Shown: in pieces, positions 6,718 through 16,302 of the stretch
Layout of the letters: every line of letters starts with the position of its first letter
Numbering within the stretch: the stretch's first letter is position 1
DNA from: Nostoc sp. FACHB-892
GTDB taxonomy: Bacteria > Cyanobacteriota > Cyanobacteriia > Cyanobacteriales > Nostocaceae
DNA length: 64,000 nucleotides
Direction: 5' to 3'
Assembly: GCF_014698795.1 (NCBI RefSeq)
Contig: NZ_JACJTR010000011.1
Coordinates: 62,001 to 126,000 of the forward strand
Notes under the pieces: generated by a model
What the model was told of the DNA's origin: nothing
Database searches by the model: none
The model's input: only the letters and a program-made list of their open reading frames with translations
Program-made: the position numbers and the translations under genes

Positions 6718-7851
6718 TTAGAATTTTGGAATTTTTGTTTGTAAACCCACAGCTTCGTTGATGGAATTTAAGCCGCTTTGTTCTAGCTTGGAAAGCAAAC
6801 CTGCTAGAATTTGGCGTACCATCAATGGGCCTTCGTAAATCCAGCCTGTATAAACCTGGATCAAGCTAGCACCAGCAGTAATTTTTTCCCAAGCATCTTC
6901 AGCAGAAAAGATGCCACCAACGCCAATAATCGGGATTTGTCCTTGGGTTTGCTGCCAAATAAAACGAATTACCTTAGTGGAGCGATCGCGCAATGGTTCA
7001 CCACTAATTCCGCCAGCTTCTTCCTGGGGTGATTTGCCTGTTTGGTCAATCACCTGGGTTTTGAGTCCATCACGGCTGATGGTGGTGTTAGTGGCGATAA
7101 TTCCCGCCAATTGGTAGGTTTTAGCAAGAGTTATAATGTCAGCGATCGCTTCCCATGATAAATCTGGCGCTATCTTGACAAAAATTGGTTTTTGTGCGGT
7201 ATTTTCTTGTTGTAATAAATTCAAGATGGCACTGAGCATAGAAGCATCTTGGAGCGATCGCAATCCCGGTGTATTTGGCGAGGATACATTAACAACAAAA
7301 TAGTCTCCCAAATCCTTAAGTAAGCAAAAACTATCGAGATAATCTTGTGCGGCTGCTTCTAGAGGAGTTACCTTCGATTTACCCAAATTTATCCCTATGG
7401 GTATTGACTGGGTTGACTTCTGCTTTTCCTGTGTTAAAAGTGCCGCCATTGCTGCTGCACCGCGATTATTAAAGCCCATCCGATTGAGAGCAGCTTTGTC
7501 TAACGGCAAGCGAAACAAACGAGGAGGCGGATTTCCTGGTTGTGCGTGAAAAGTTACAGTTCCTAATTCTGCAAAGCCAAAACCCAGGTTAGACCAAATG
7601 TTAGCAGCTACTCCATCCTTATCGAAGCCAGCTGCCAACCCTACCGGATTTGGGAAGTTTAGCCCAAACAAATTTTGTTCTAGACGTGAATCATACAAAC
7701 ATAAAGATTTTTGTAAGCGTTGGTTTGCCCAACTAACAGGGGTTTGCGATAGCCAGCTAAAACTGCGAATCGTCTGCTGGTGTAACCACTCTGAATCGGC
7801 TTTTACCACATTGAACAAAAGCGGACGAATGGCAAATTTATAAATATCCAT
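6718..7851 (-). CDS. pyrD: Dihydroorotate dehydrogenase (quinone), class 2
   Basis: 377 residues. Oxidises dihydroorotate to orotate in pyrimidine synthesis, passing electrons to quinone at the membrane. The N-terminal [13 protein letters not shown]...SEWLH helix pair is the class 2 membrane-docking region. FMN-barrel motifs are clear: [30 protein letters not shown], the active-site loop [11 protein letters not shown] with its catalytic Ser, [10 protein letters not shown], and [15 protein letters not shown]...VYTG. The ATG at 7851 is chosen; an in-frame GTG at 7875 is possible but adds residues not usual for the family. A hairpin with a T-run lies 39 nt upstream of this ATG. Confidence 0.95.
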   Translation of the reverse strand: MDIYKFAIRPLLFNVVKADSEWLHQQTIRSFSWLSQTPVSWANQRLQKSLCLYDSRLEQNLFGLNFPNPVGLAAGFDKDGVAANIWSNLGFGFAELGTVTFHAQPGNPPPRLFRLPLDKAALNRMGFNNRGAAAMAALLTQEKQKSTQSIPIGINLGKSKVTPLEAAAQDYLDSFCLLKDLGDYFVVNVSSPNTPGLRSLQDASMLSAILNLLQQENTAQKPIFVKIAPDLSWEAIADIITLAKTYQLAGIIATNTTISRDGLKTQVIDQTGKSPQEEAGGISGEPLRDRSTKVIRFIWQQTQGQIPIIGVGGIFSAEDAWEKITAGASLIQVYTGWIYEGPLMVRQILAGLLSKLEQSGLNSINEAVGLQTKIPKF

Positions 7852-7889
7852 TAGCTTTTCAAGAAAATTACCCACTTAGGCATAGTTGC

Positions 7890-7922
7890 ATAAAAAATAC
7901 CCTCACTTAGGGGTAAGGGTAT
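7890..7922 (-). terminator. Rho-independent terminator or attenuator just upstream of pyrD
   Basis: On the minus strand ATACCCT and AGGGTAT pair (7 bp), with inner TTAC/GTGA-type partial pairing, followed by TTTTTTA. It would end transcripts of the PEP-CTERM gene upstream. It sits only about 40 nt before the pyrD ATG, so it could also act as a leader attenuator for pyrD. Confidence 0.6.
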
Positions 7923-8147
7923 TGGAATATTACTATGTATGAGATATCCTTGTTTTGTAACTTTGGGAGAATGTAATAGCCCAAAGGTTAAGGGGCTTTA
8001 GTTTCCAGTTTCTGTTTATAGTTTTTAGTTGATGTTAGAAAATAAAGCTTCAAACCTTTATAGCTTGGAATTTGGCTTCCATTCTTGTTTACCGAGAGTG
8101 ACAAAACAGGGATAAAACATTTTTTTAGCTGTGTAACAACGACGAAT

Positions 8148-8873
8148 TTATTCTGCTTGGGAGGCTTTTTGCTTGCGCTTGATCATCCATCCCATGACAC
8201 CAGCAACTGCTATGGCACTAAGAGTACTGGGTTCAGGAACAGAGGTAAGCGCTACTTTCGTTCTGAAGATGGCATAATTGCGATCGCTACTAGAGTCATC
8301 GCCCAGCGAGTCATGCCATATAAAGTTTGCTTGCGAAGATATACCTGGAATGGTAAACCAAGGAGAAGTTCCTTGAGGAGCCGACGCTTGTGGAATACTC
8401 CAAGTTGCGTTACCTATTTCGCTAGCGACAGTTGTTAATAAAGGAACATCACCAAACACACCTGGATTTGCACCACTACCAATTGTGTATATCCAATCGC
8501 TAGTATTTGATAAGAGTGAAACGCCACTAGGCAATTTGAACTCGCCTATCCAGCTTTGTGGGAAGCCATCATCCCAAGCTAGGACGTACAAGTAGTCCCC
8601 GTTATTGGCGTTGAAATTGAAGGTTTCAGGCAAAGACCAGTTATATTGACCAGGATCGCCAGCTTCACCCTTCTCGTTTCTACCAACAAATGTCAACCCA
8701 CTACCATCTTCTTGACCGTAGTAAAGGCCATAGTGATTATCTGCTGTCAGGGTTGCTGTAATATTGACAGCGTGCGCCGAAGTTGTTCCACTTAACAATA
8801 AAGCAACTGATCCTAATATCCCTGTTAGCCCAAGTTTGAGAGAATTAGGATTTGAAATGAAAGTAAAACTCAT
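8148..8873 (-). CDS. PEP-CTERM sorting domain protein
   Basis: 241 residues. An N-terminal signal peptide (LGLTGILGSVALLLSGTTSAHA) is followed by a secreted domain of unknown role rich in Trp, Gly and Asn. The C-terminus is a PEP-CTERM tail: VPEPST, then the hydrophobic AIAVAGVMGWMI, then RKQK. Such proteins are exported and handled by an exosortase. The ATG at 8873 has a strong site GGAGAG three nt upstream; the longer frame to 8963 is not needed. It is divergent from the GAF kinase across 356 nt. Confidence 0.85.
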   Translation of the reverse strand: MSFTFISNPNSLKLGLTGILGSVALLLSGTTSAHAVNITATLTADNHYGLYYGQEDGSGLTFVGRNEKGEAGDPGQYNWSLPETFNFNANNGDYLYVLAWDDGFPQSWIGEFKLPSGVSLLSNTSDWIYTIGSGANPGVFGDVPLLTTVASEIGNATWSIPQASAPQGTSPWFTIPGISSQANFIWHDSLGDDSSSDRNYAIFRTKVALTSVPEPSTLSAIAVAGVMGWMIKRKQKASQAE

Positions 8874-9229
8874 TTGCTCTCCAAAAAAGCTCAAATTTAG
8901 TCCGTCCTGACGTACATCGTCGGACAGCACAGATATATTACTGCTAAAAATACTTAGTATCAATCGCTAATTGAGCTTTTTACCAAATCAACATAATATC
9001 AACATCATGTATGATTTATTTTTTATGAAATTAAATATATTTAAACTATATAGCAGGGTTGCAGCTTTTTTACAGTGTCTTTACTTAAAATAAAGCTTTT
9101 ATAAAGTTATAAATGTTTACTATTTACTGATTTAAGAGTATCGTCTAGGGAAAATGCGCGATCGCTTATTACTTAGGGTGCTTTTCTGGGCATCTTATAT
9201 ATTACAAGTTATGTAAACCAATAAATCAG
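8874..9229. other. Divergent intergenic region
   Basis: 356 nt, AT-rich, between two divergent genes, so it must hold both promoters. One HIP1-like GCGATCGC stretch is present near 9160. I see no other clear structure. Confidence 0.5.
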
Positions 9230-12151
9230 ATGGGGCAGCCGCAAAAACCTATAGCCGCCGAACAGCAGATCCTCTCATTGGGGCGCGTCCTCCAGAGCCT
9301 CAGAGAAGAAGAAGATGTTGACGTTCTGATTGAAACCACTATTTCTTATCTTAAAGAACAGTTTGACTACAAGCTGATTTGGATTGCTCTTTACGATCGC
9401 CTGAATCACATCTTATTCGGTAAAGGGGGCACCACACCTGATCATGACACGAGCTTTTTATGCCAAAGGGTTGTTCTCAGTCCTGGGGATTTATTAGAGC
9501 AAGTGGTGATTGAACAGCATCCCTTGGGCGTAGCCGATTTGCAAACTGAAATCCGCGCCGCCGAATGGCGAAAAATGGCAGAAAAATTCCATATTAAAGG
9601 AACGATTATTTTACCAATCCGCTATAAAGATCGTTGCTTAGGTTTGTTATTACTGGGTTCAGAACGTTGGGGCTACCTACTTCCAGGGGAAGCAAAAGCA
9701 CGTTTGATGATGGTTTTAGGCGAATTGGGGGCAGTGCTTTATCAAAATGAGATGGATTTGCAGCATAAGCAAACCAAGCGAACCGACGAACCATTATTAG
9801 AGTTGCTAGAAAATTTGCGTACCCTCACTAACCTGAATCAAAGACTAGAAGCGGCCGTGCAAGCAACTCATAAATTTGTCTCCCCTAACCGGACAAATGT
9901 TTACTGGTTTGAGCGGGAGGGGCGCTACTTTTGGTGTCGGATGAGCAATCAGCTTGTGAAAATAGATCGCAATTCTAGCAGCCAGCAAGCGGCGGGAATG
10001 ACGGTACAGGAGTTGAGCGATTTTTATTATGCTTTGACAGTTAACCAAATTGTCTCAATTGGTGATGCACGCAGTTCTTTAAAAAGCCATTTTACGGCAA
10101 AATTACTGCAACGGCTGAAGGTGCGATCGCTCTTGGCGGCTCCGATAATCTGGCAAAAGAACTTGCTCGGTTTTCTGGCGGTGGAAAGCAATGAACCTCG
10201 AATCTGGGCGGAGGCAGACAAAAATTTTGTCCAAGGTGCTGCTGGCTTAATCTCGCTAGTTGCACCCAATGAAAGCATGGAAAGCACTATCAAACAGATT
10301 CAAGAGGATGCCCAACTGACTGGCCAAGTTGCTCAAGGTATCTATAGCGAACATGACCTTCAGGAAACTTTACACAGCTGTGCTAAAAAAGTTTTAGCTC
10401 GGCTAGCTGCCACCCGCTTTCTGCTGTTGCAGTATGATTCTGAGCAGAATAATTATCAAATTATTTACCAAAGTCAGCCTCATAATCGCCGGCCGTTGGC
10501 ATTTGCTCTTAATACTCTCAAAGAATTAGATGAACAGCTTTTGCAACGTTCAACTCAAGCGGTAGAAATTGAGAACTTAGATGAAGATTTACGCTTTTTT
10601 AGCTGGCGTTCCTTGTTGTTAGAAAGCGGGGTGCGATCGCTACTTGTTTGTAAATGCACTCATGGTCATATACCAGGAGCGCTTTTGGTCATCACTCACG
10701 AAACCCATCGTTCTTGGACAACTGTGGAAAAGGAATTGCTCTGGGCCGTAAGTCAACAGATTGGTGTAATTGTTCGTCAGTGGCAATTACATAACCGCAC
10801 CACCCAGCAGCAAAAATCTTCCCAGGCATTTGAGCAATGCCTACGCATCCTGACACAATCTCAGAACAGCAAAATCGAAGTTGAAAAAAAGCATTTAGAA
10901 CGTACAGCACTCGAACAAATAGCATCAATTTCAGGCTGTCCTCTAGCAGTAATGCTATCTTGGCCGCTTGGTGAAAGTTGGGCAGAAATTATCCCTGGAG
11001 TGGTTGAAAATAGTCAATTTGGGATTTTTTCTGATGCATCTATTCCTATCAAGACTGAAGCTTTAATTCAGTGGGCACTTGCTACGGAGAGTTACCTAAC
11101 TTTGAAGGTAGATAATTTACCCCCCGAAACTCGAAAATGGTTGAGTGTTCCAGATAAAGGTCAAATTTTAGTAATGGCATTACGTACCAATGCTGATTAT
11201 GAAACTACAGGTGTAGTGTTGTTAGCAGACTATCAAGAGCGTCGTTGGTCAGAACAAAGCCTCAGTGCAACAACAACTCTAATTTCTCAATTAGCCTGGT
11301 GGCGTCGTGAAAAGCAAATTACCCGACTTCTAGAGTCTACAACAGAAGAATTACGACAACTCAATTGGTACAAACATCGTCGTTTAGAGGAAATTCAAAG
11401 AATAACGGCGCTATCCCTTAAACAAATACATGATTTGGGTATTCCTGCTAATGAACTCACTCAGATGCGCTACCAACTATTGCTGCGGCAACTAGACCAT
11501 ACAGCTGCCTCTATGAGTGGAATGCTCAAACTTGAGCATTGGCAGCTACATCTGAGTTGGGAAACTATGCCCATAGCCAGTTTACTAAAGCGATCGCTCG
11601 AACGCATCGAAAATTTACTCAAACAACAAAAGTTGTGGATTGGTGTACATGGTTTAGGGCAACAGATTGAAGAGCAATCGCCAAAGAACTCTTCACTCGC
11701 CAGAGGTATTCCTACCTCCAACGCTCAATCCGCAATGGCGATCGCTGGTGATATTGTCAAAATTGAGTTAGTTATCCATGAATTATTAATCAATGCCTGT
11801 AACTCTTCTCAAAGCGGCGGCAGGATTGATATTTGGTGTCGTCGTTTAGATCCGTCAAAACCCTCAGATGCAAAGCATTCTTCTGCAAAGTTAGGGGCTG
11901 ATCATCAGACATCGCTAGAACTGTCGATTACATACAACGGTGCGATCGAACCACAGCTATTAACAGAGCTACATGATAATACATCCAAAGATGTGCTTGC
12001 TTCCTGCAACCTCGATCAACCGCCAGGTTTACATCTGCTAATCTGCCAAAACCTCATGCAGGAACTAGGAGGAGAGTTGAATTTCTATCAGTTACCAGAT
12101 AATCGAGTAGTTAGCCGTTTACTTTTACCGTTAGTTGGTAATGATTCTTAG
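9230..12151 (+). CDS. Multi-GAF sensor histidine kinase-like protein
   Basis: 973 residues, no membrane segment, so a cytoplasmic sensor. Successive GAF-like modules lie at about 25-170 (FDYKLIWIALYD, IKGTIILPIRYKDRCLGLL), 205-345 (LLAAPIIWQKNLLGFLAVES), 380-520 and 560-690. A coiled helical segment (RRLEEIQRITALSLKQI) precedes a HATPase-like end: N-box ELLINACNSS and a G2-like PPGLHLLICQNLMQELGGELNF. The G1 box is degenerate (ITYNGAIEPQ instead of DNGxGI), and no clean HExxP phospho-acceptor is seen, so kinase activity is doubtful. Such proteins occur in cyanobacteria as orphan sensors. The signal and partner are unknown. Confidence 0.8.
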   Translation: MGQPQKPIAAEQQILSLGRVLQSLREEEDVDVLIETTISYLKEQFDYKLIWIALYDRLNHILFGKGGTTPDHDTSFLCQRVVLSPGDLLEQVVIEQHPLGVADLQTEIRAAEWRKMAEKFHIKGTIILPIRYKDRCLGLLLLGSERWGYLLPGEAKARLMMVLGELGAVLYQNEMDLQHKQTKRTDEPLLELLENLRTLTNLNQRLEAAVQATHKFVSPNRTNVYWFEREGRYFWCRMSNQLVKIDRNSSSQQAAGMTVQELSDFYYALTVNQIVSIGDARSSLKSHFTAKLLQRLKVRSLLAAPIIWQKNLLGFLAVESNEPRIWAEADKNFVQGAAGLISLVAPNESMESTIKQIQEDAQLTGQVAQGIYSEHDLQETLHSCAKKVLARLAATRFLLLQYDSEQNNYQIIYQSQPHNRRPLAFALNTLKELDEQLLQRSTQAVEIENLDEDLRFFSWRSLLLESGVRSLLVCKCTHGHIPGALLVITHETHRSWTTVEKELLWAVSQQIGVIVRQWQLHNRTTQQQKSSQAFEQCLRILTQSQNSKIEVEKKHLERTALEQIASISGCPLAVMLSWPLGESWAEIIPGVVENSQFGIFSDASIPIKTEALIQWALATESYLTLKVDNLPPETRKWLSVPDKGQILVMALRTNADYETTGVVLLADYQERRWSEQSLSATTTLISQLAWWRREKQITRLLESTTEELRQLNWYKHRRLEEIQRITALSLKQIHDLGIPANELTQMRYQLLLRQLDHTAASMSGMLKLEHWQLHLSWETMPIASLLKRSLERIENLLKQQKLWIGVHGLGQQIEEQSPKNSSLARGIPTSNAQSAMAIAGDIVKIELVIHELLINACNSSQSGGRIDIWCRRLDPSKPSDAKHSSAKLGADHQTSLELSITYNGAIEPQLLTELHDNTSKDVLASCNLDQPPGLHLLICQNLMQELGGELNFYQLPDNRVVSRLLLPLVGNDS

Positions 12152-12278
12152 TATTATTTTTCAAAAAAGCGTCTGAAAATAAGATTTAGTTTATCAAACC
12201 TTATCCACAAAGCAAAGTGTTATCTCAATTACAAAGTTTAGAGTTCGCAAAACTTTGCCACAACGGTCAGCTTATTCA

Positions 12279-12560
12279 ATGCCTAAAATCATTGCCTCAA
12301 CTTCTTGTTTTGTTTTCTCTAAGTCTACTTTGTCTGGCACGATCGTGAACTTCATCTATAAATTCGACAATTTCAAGCTGTCTATCGAGCGTTGGACACG
12401 CCTATTTAGTAATGGCGATCGGTTGTTACAACAGCAATTTTTGATAGGTTTAGCTATCCTAACAGTTTTGGCACTAATTCCATTTTTCAGAGGGTTAGTA
12501 GTTTTCCTAGTCAATCTGTTCGGCTTGGGTGTCATCTTGCTGTGGCAATTTGGTAGATAA
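12279..12560 (+). CDS. Small hypothetical membrane protein
   Basis: 93 residues. The C-terminal half is hydrophobic (FLIGLAILTVLALIPFF and VVFLVNLFGLGVILLW), preceded by a basic/amphipathic stretch (LSIERWTRLF). No family recognised and no clear ribosome site. An opposite-strand frame of similar length exists, so coding is not certain. It lies 130 nt after the GAF kinase on the same strand. Confidence 0.4.
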   Translation: MPKIIASTSCFVFSKSTLSGTIVNFIYKFDNFKLSIERWTRLFSNGDRLLQQQFLIGLAILTVLALIPFFRGLVVFLVNLFGLGVILLWQFGR

Positions 12561-12645
12561 AACCTCAAATAGCTACTTAAGAAGGGCGGCATAAATGTTC
12601 ATACATTTCATATATGATGGGTAGATCGGCGTAAACAAGCAGTAA

Positions 12646-13205
12646 ATGATTACTCAAGACAATTTTAAATCTTTTTTACTATCGCTAGGTTTTGAGCAAA
12701 ATAGAGATGTATTATCAAAGCACTTTTTGCATCCTGAAGGTATGCTCAAGGTAGATTTTAATAAAAAACAATTAATTTATCCTGAAGATCATGGATTAAT
12801 TATTAATGAGCGTCAGACTTGTAACTTCTCTCAAAATGAAAATTTTGTGGTTTTTAAGTGCGTGGATCGACTGTTAGCAAAGGGATATAAACCTGAACAT
12901 ATAGAACTTGAACCAAAATGGAAAGTTGGGCATGGTGCTAGTGGAGGTCGTGCAGATATTTTAGTAAAAAATCAACAAGGGAAACCAATGTTGATCATTG
13001 AGTGCAAAACTGCTGGTAAAGAGTTTGAGAAAGCTTGAAAAGATATTCAAAACAACGGCGGACAATTATTTTCTTATGCTCAACAGATTCAAGAAACTGA
13101 ATTTTTATGTCTCTATGCTTCAAGCTTTTGTAATTCAACAAGCTAGAAATGAAATTGAAGAAAAAATAAATTCCATTTATCAAGATACTAAAGAACTAGT
13201 AGGTT
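12646..13205 (+). pseudogene. Restriction enzyme (HsdR N-terminal-like) gene, broken
   Basis: The first frame (12646-13038, 130 aa) reads like the nuclease domain at the N-terminus of type I or type IIG restriction enzymes: GHGASGGRADILVKN, then MLIIECKTAGKEFEKA, which contains the D-x(n)-ExK signature. A TGA at 13036-13038 stops it, probably in place of a TGG Trp codon, because the same frame continues with sensible family-like sequence (KDIQNNGGQLFSYAQQ, ETEFLCLYAS). The frame is then lost; a piece in the +1 frame (QQARNEIEEKINSIY) may be a C-terminal scrap. The helicase or methylase body is absent. A decayed, probably acquired gene. Confidence 0.7.
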
Positions 13206-13426
13206 TTTCTCTTCTTTACTTCTTCGTTCTCTGCGAGACACTACGCAAACGTGGTTCGTTTTTCCGTTGCTTGTGTATAAGCTCTGTAAGAGAGAGGTAA
13301 AAAATAATTCTAGAGATAGATTGACAATATATTTGTTAAGCGAAAGTTTCCTCCCTTCCTAGCAAACTGGTTATAATTATTTTCCATCTCTCTCAGAAAT
13401 AAAATTCTCATATACATAGCATTTAT

Positions 13427-13582
13427 ATGGGACGCATCCGTTCTAAATCTGACCTACCGACAAAAATCTGTCCGGTATGTCAACGTCCTTTCACATGGCG
13501 TAAAAAGTGGCAAGATTGTTGGGACGATGTGAAATACTGCTCAGAACGTTGTCGTCGTCGCCGTTCTGAAGCGAAAACTTAA
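13427..13582 (+). CDS. DUF2256 small zinc-ribbon-like protein
   Basis: 51 residues. The pattern is ICPVCQRPFTWRKKW followed by DDVKYCSERCRRRR, with two Cys pairs (CxxC and CxxxC) that suggest a bound metal. This is the DUF2256 signature. Members are found alone or near DNA photolyase/cryptochrome-type genes in other bacteria; the function is unknown. The start is ATG with no strong ribosome site. It is followed by a dispersed repeat and then the isoaspartyl peptidase gene. Confidence 0.85.
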   Translation: MGRIRSKSDLPTKICPVCQRPFTWRKKWQDCWDDVKYCSERCRRRRSEAKT

Positions 13583-13679
13583 AGGGACTGGGGAATGAAT
13601 TCTTTCCAATACCCAATCCCTAATCCCTAGTCCCTAATGAAATTAACCGCAACACAGACGCAAATAGCGCAAGAGATTA

Positions 13680-14633
13680 ATGGAGTTACACGTGCAACCT
13701 AAATTAATTATTCATGGGGGGGCTGGTAGTTCTCTCCACGGTAAAGGCGGATTGGAGGCGGTGCGCCGATCGCTCCATACAGTAATAGAAGAAGTCTATT
13801 CTCTACTATTATGCGGAGCAACTGCCTCTGAGGCGGTGGTGCATGGTTGCCACATGCTCGAAGATAACCCCCGCTTTAATGCTGGTACTGGTTCAGTACT
13901 GCAATCTGATGGGCAAATCCGCATGAGTGCTTCTCTGATGGATGGCGCATTAGGGCGGTTTAGTGGTGTAATTAATATCTCGCGGGTGAAAAATCCCATT
14001 GAGTTGGCACAATTTTTACAAAACTCCCCAGACCGAGTGCTATCAGATTTTGGCTCGGCTGAATTGGCGCGGGAAATGCAAATTCCCAGCTATAACGCTT
14101 TAACTGATTTGCGGTTACAAGAGTGGATACAAGAGCGCCAAGATAATTTTAAAAGCGCAATGGCTGGCGTAGTAGCAGAACCCGAACTAGTAGAAACCAG
14201 CAATGCTGGACGTGGCACCATCGGGGTGGTAGCTTTAGATGCATCTGGTAGGCTCGCTGCTGGCACTTCTACTGGTGGTAAGGGCTTTGAGCGAATTGGT
14301 AGGGTAAGTGATTCTGCGATGCCAGCAGGTAATTATGCTACTAATAATGCTGGTGTTAGCTGTACTGGCATTGGCGAAGATATCATCGATGAGTGTCTTG
14401 CTCCCCGAATTGTAGTACGTGTCACTGATGGGATGTCCCTGAAGGAGGCGATGCAGCGCTCTTTTGGAGAAGCCCACCAGAACAAACGGGATTTGGGAGC
14501 GATCGCTTTAGATTGTAGTGGAGCGATCGCTTGGGGAAAAACCAGCGAAATCTTACTCGCCGCCTACCACGACGGCGAAAAAGTTGGTGATACTTTGGAA
14601 TGGAATGATAGTGAATTAATTGGCTATTGTTGA
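13680..14633 (+). CDS. iaaA: Isoaspartyl peptidase / L-asparaginase (Ntn hydrolase)
   Basis: 317 residues. Begins LIIHGGAG, the usual N-terminus of plant-type asparaginases. Autocleavage before the catalytic Thr is expected at GRG-TIGVVALD (Thr near 180); NPRFNAGTGS and TSTGGKGFERIGRVSDSA are further family blocks. The enzyme splits beta-aspartyl peptides. In Anabaena an enzyme of this family degrades beta-aspartyl-arginine released from cyanophycin, so nitrogen-reserve use is a likely role. The symbol is by family, not proven orthology. It is convergent with glmU across a terminator hairpin. Confidence 0.9.
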   Translation: MELHVQPKLIIHGGAGSSLHGKGGLEAVRRSLHTVIEEVYSLLLCGATASEAVVHGCHMLEDNPRFNAGTGSVLQSDGQIRMSASLMDGALGRFSGVINISRVKNPIELAQFLQNSPDRVLSDFGSAELAREMQIPSYNALTDLRLQEWIQERQDNFKSAMAGVVAEPELVETSNAGRGTIGVVALDASGRLAAGTSTGGKGFERIGRVSDSAMPAGNYATNNAGVSCTGIGEDIIDECLAPRIVVRVTDGMSLKEAMQRSFGEAHQNKRDLGAIALDCSGAIAWGKTSEILLAAYHDGEKVGDTLEWNDSELIGYC

Positions 14634-14712
14634 ATTCATTTCAGCGTTTCGGCTAAAGTTTCTTGCTGCTCAACCATTGCAGCTAATTCTTGGGCTTCAT
14701 AACTCGAAATCT

Positions 14713-14756
14713 AGAAAAAACTCTGCCATAGTCATCTTAACTACGACAGAGTTTCG
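14713..14756 (-). terminator. Terminator of glmU (may work both ways)
   Basis: AAACTCTG (14718-14725) pairs with CAGAGTTT (14747-14754), with inner TAGT/ACTA pairing. On the minus strand a T-run follows, as expected for a rho-independent terminator of glmU. Confidence 0.75.
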
Positions 14757-14838
14757 TGATCTTTTAGAGGTCGCTTGACTGATGAACTGCAAACCAAATC
14801 AAATAATTATTACCTTCTGCGGTAAATTAATAGATGTA

Positions 14839-16221
14839 TTACATTTTGTGTTGATCTGTGGTTTCATTTTCAACACTTTTCCTTCGCCAAGCTGGTTTTA
14901 CCACCTGACGACTACGGGCAATTACCAAAGAATCATCAGACACATCTTCGGTAACAGTGGAACCAGCTGCGATATAGACATCATCACCCAAGGTGAGTGG
15001 AGCTACTAAAACGCTATTGGCACCAGTTTTCGTACGATCGCCTATTTTTGTACGATGTTTCTTCACACCGTCATAATTGGCAGTAATTGTACCAGCACCA
15101 ATATTCACCTGATTGCCGACAACGGTATCACCTATATATGACAAATGTGCAGCATTTGTGCGATCGCCTAATTGCGTATTTTTCAATTCCACAAAATTCC
15201 CCACACGGCAACCAGCACCCACTTGTACCTGACCGCGCAAATGAGTATAAGGACCAATTCGGCTTCCCGCCTGCACAGTACTATTTATTACCACTGAATA
15301 TTGCACCGTGACATTTTCAGCCAACTGGCTATTTTCAATTAAACTTCCCGGCCCAATGTGACTTCCTGTTTGAATCACTGTATTTCCCCGCAGATGAGTT
15401 TGGGGTTCAATAATTACATCCGGCTGTAATTCTACAGTTTCATCAATGGTAATGCTGGTGGGGTCGATGAGAGTGACACCCGCCAGCATCCATTTTTCCT
15501 TGACTCGTTTTTGCAAAATTTCGTAGGCTGTGGCTAGTTGCAGGCGATCGTTAATGCCGAGAATTTCTTGGTAATCTTCCACATCCACTGCCATAACTTT
15601 TCCTACCTGAGTTACAGCATCAGTGAGATAGTATTCTTTTTGAGCATTGTTTGCTTGTAGGTGGGGAAGCACCTTTGCCAAATCTGGCCAACGGAAGCAG
15701 TAAACTCCAGCGTTAATCCGGTGATTTTCTCTTTGAGCAGCAGTACAATCTTTGTGTTCGACCATTTGCTGCACAATGTTTTCATCGTTACAAAAGACTC
15801 GCCCGTAGCCCGTGGGATCGGGTAGGTGGGAGGTGAGAATAGTGGCGGCGTTTTTATTTCGGGTGTGAGTTTGTAACATCTGCTGAAGAGTTTCACTACG
15901 TATCAACGGTAAATCACCGTTAAGTACTAGCAAATCACCTGTGTAATCTTCCAAGTGAGGAAGTAATTGCTGGATGGCATGACCTGTCCCTAGTTGCACA
16001 GTCTGTTCGACAAACTCCAAGCTGGGAATTGAATGCATGGCGGCTTGCACTTCCTCGGACTGATACCCTACAATCACGATTCGCCGTGAGGGGGAAAGGG
16101 GTTCTACACTTTCGAGAACTCTCTCGACTAGCGATCGCCCACCCAAAGAATGTAAAACCTTGGGTAAGCGTGATTTCATCCGTGTGCCGCGTCCCGCCGC
16201 TAGAATTGCTACAACTACCAT
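14839..16221 (-). CDS. glmU: Bifunctional GlmU: glucosamine-1-P acetyltransferase / UDP-GlcNAc pyrophosphorylase
   Basis: 460 residues. Makes UDP-GlcNAc for peptidoglycan and lipopolysaccharide. The N-terminal uridylyltransferase has [37 protein letters not shown] and INAGVY. The C-terminal half is a left-handed beta-helix of hexapeptide repeats ([37 protein letters not shown] with the acetyl-CoA site). Length is typical. The start ATG is at the end of a compact N-terminus with no longer alternative. Confidence 0.96.
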   Translation of the reverse strand: MVVVAILAAGRGTRMKSRLPKVLHSLGGRSLVERVLESVEPLSPSRRIVIVGYQSEEVQAAMHSIPSLEFVEQTVQLGTGHAIQQLLPHLEDYTGDLLVLNGDLPLIRSETLQQMLQTHTRNKNAATILTSHLPDPTGYGRVFCNDENIVQQMVEHKDCTAAQRENHRINAGVYCFRWPDLAKVLPHLQANNAQKEYYLTDAVTQVGKVMAVDVEDYQEILGINDRLQLATAYEILQKRVKEKWMLAGVTLIDPTSITIDETVELQPDVIIEPQTHLRGNTVIQTGSHIGPGSLIENSQLAENVTVQYSVVINSTVQAGSRIGPYTHLRGQVQVGAGCRVGNFVELKNTQLGDRTNAAHLSYIGDTVVGNQVNIGAGTITANYDGVKKHRTKIGDRTKTGANSVLVAPLTLGDDVYIAAGSTVTEDVSDDSLVIARSRQVVKPAWRRKSVENETTDQHKM

Positions 16222-16302
16222 AATTAGCTATCAGCTATCAGTGAAATTATGATTAATGCTGTTGGTACTTTGAAAATGTAGGCTCAAATCTCTACCAGCT
16301 AA

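Noticed and set aside
8085-8438. 117-codon plus-strand frame over the PEP-CTERM gene
   Set aside because: Shadow of the PEP-CTERM gene, which has a signal peptide, a sorting tail and a strong ribosome site.
12356-12592. 78-codon minus-strand frame opposite the small membrane protein
   Set aside because: Basic, low-information sequence with no start signal; the plus-strand reading is the better of two weak options.
14636-14705. Short minus-strand frame reading EAQELAAMVEQQETLAETL
   Set aside because: It looks like the tail of a helical protein, but it is only about 23 codons after a stop and has no start; too short to call even as a pseudogene.
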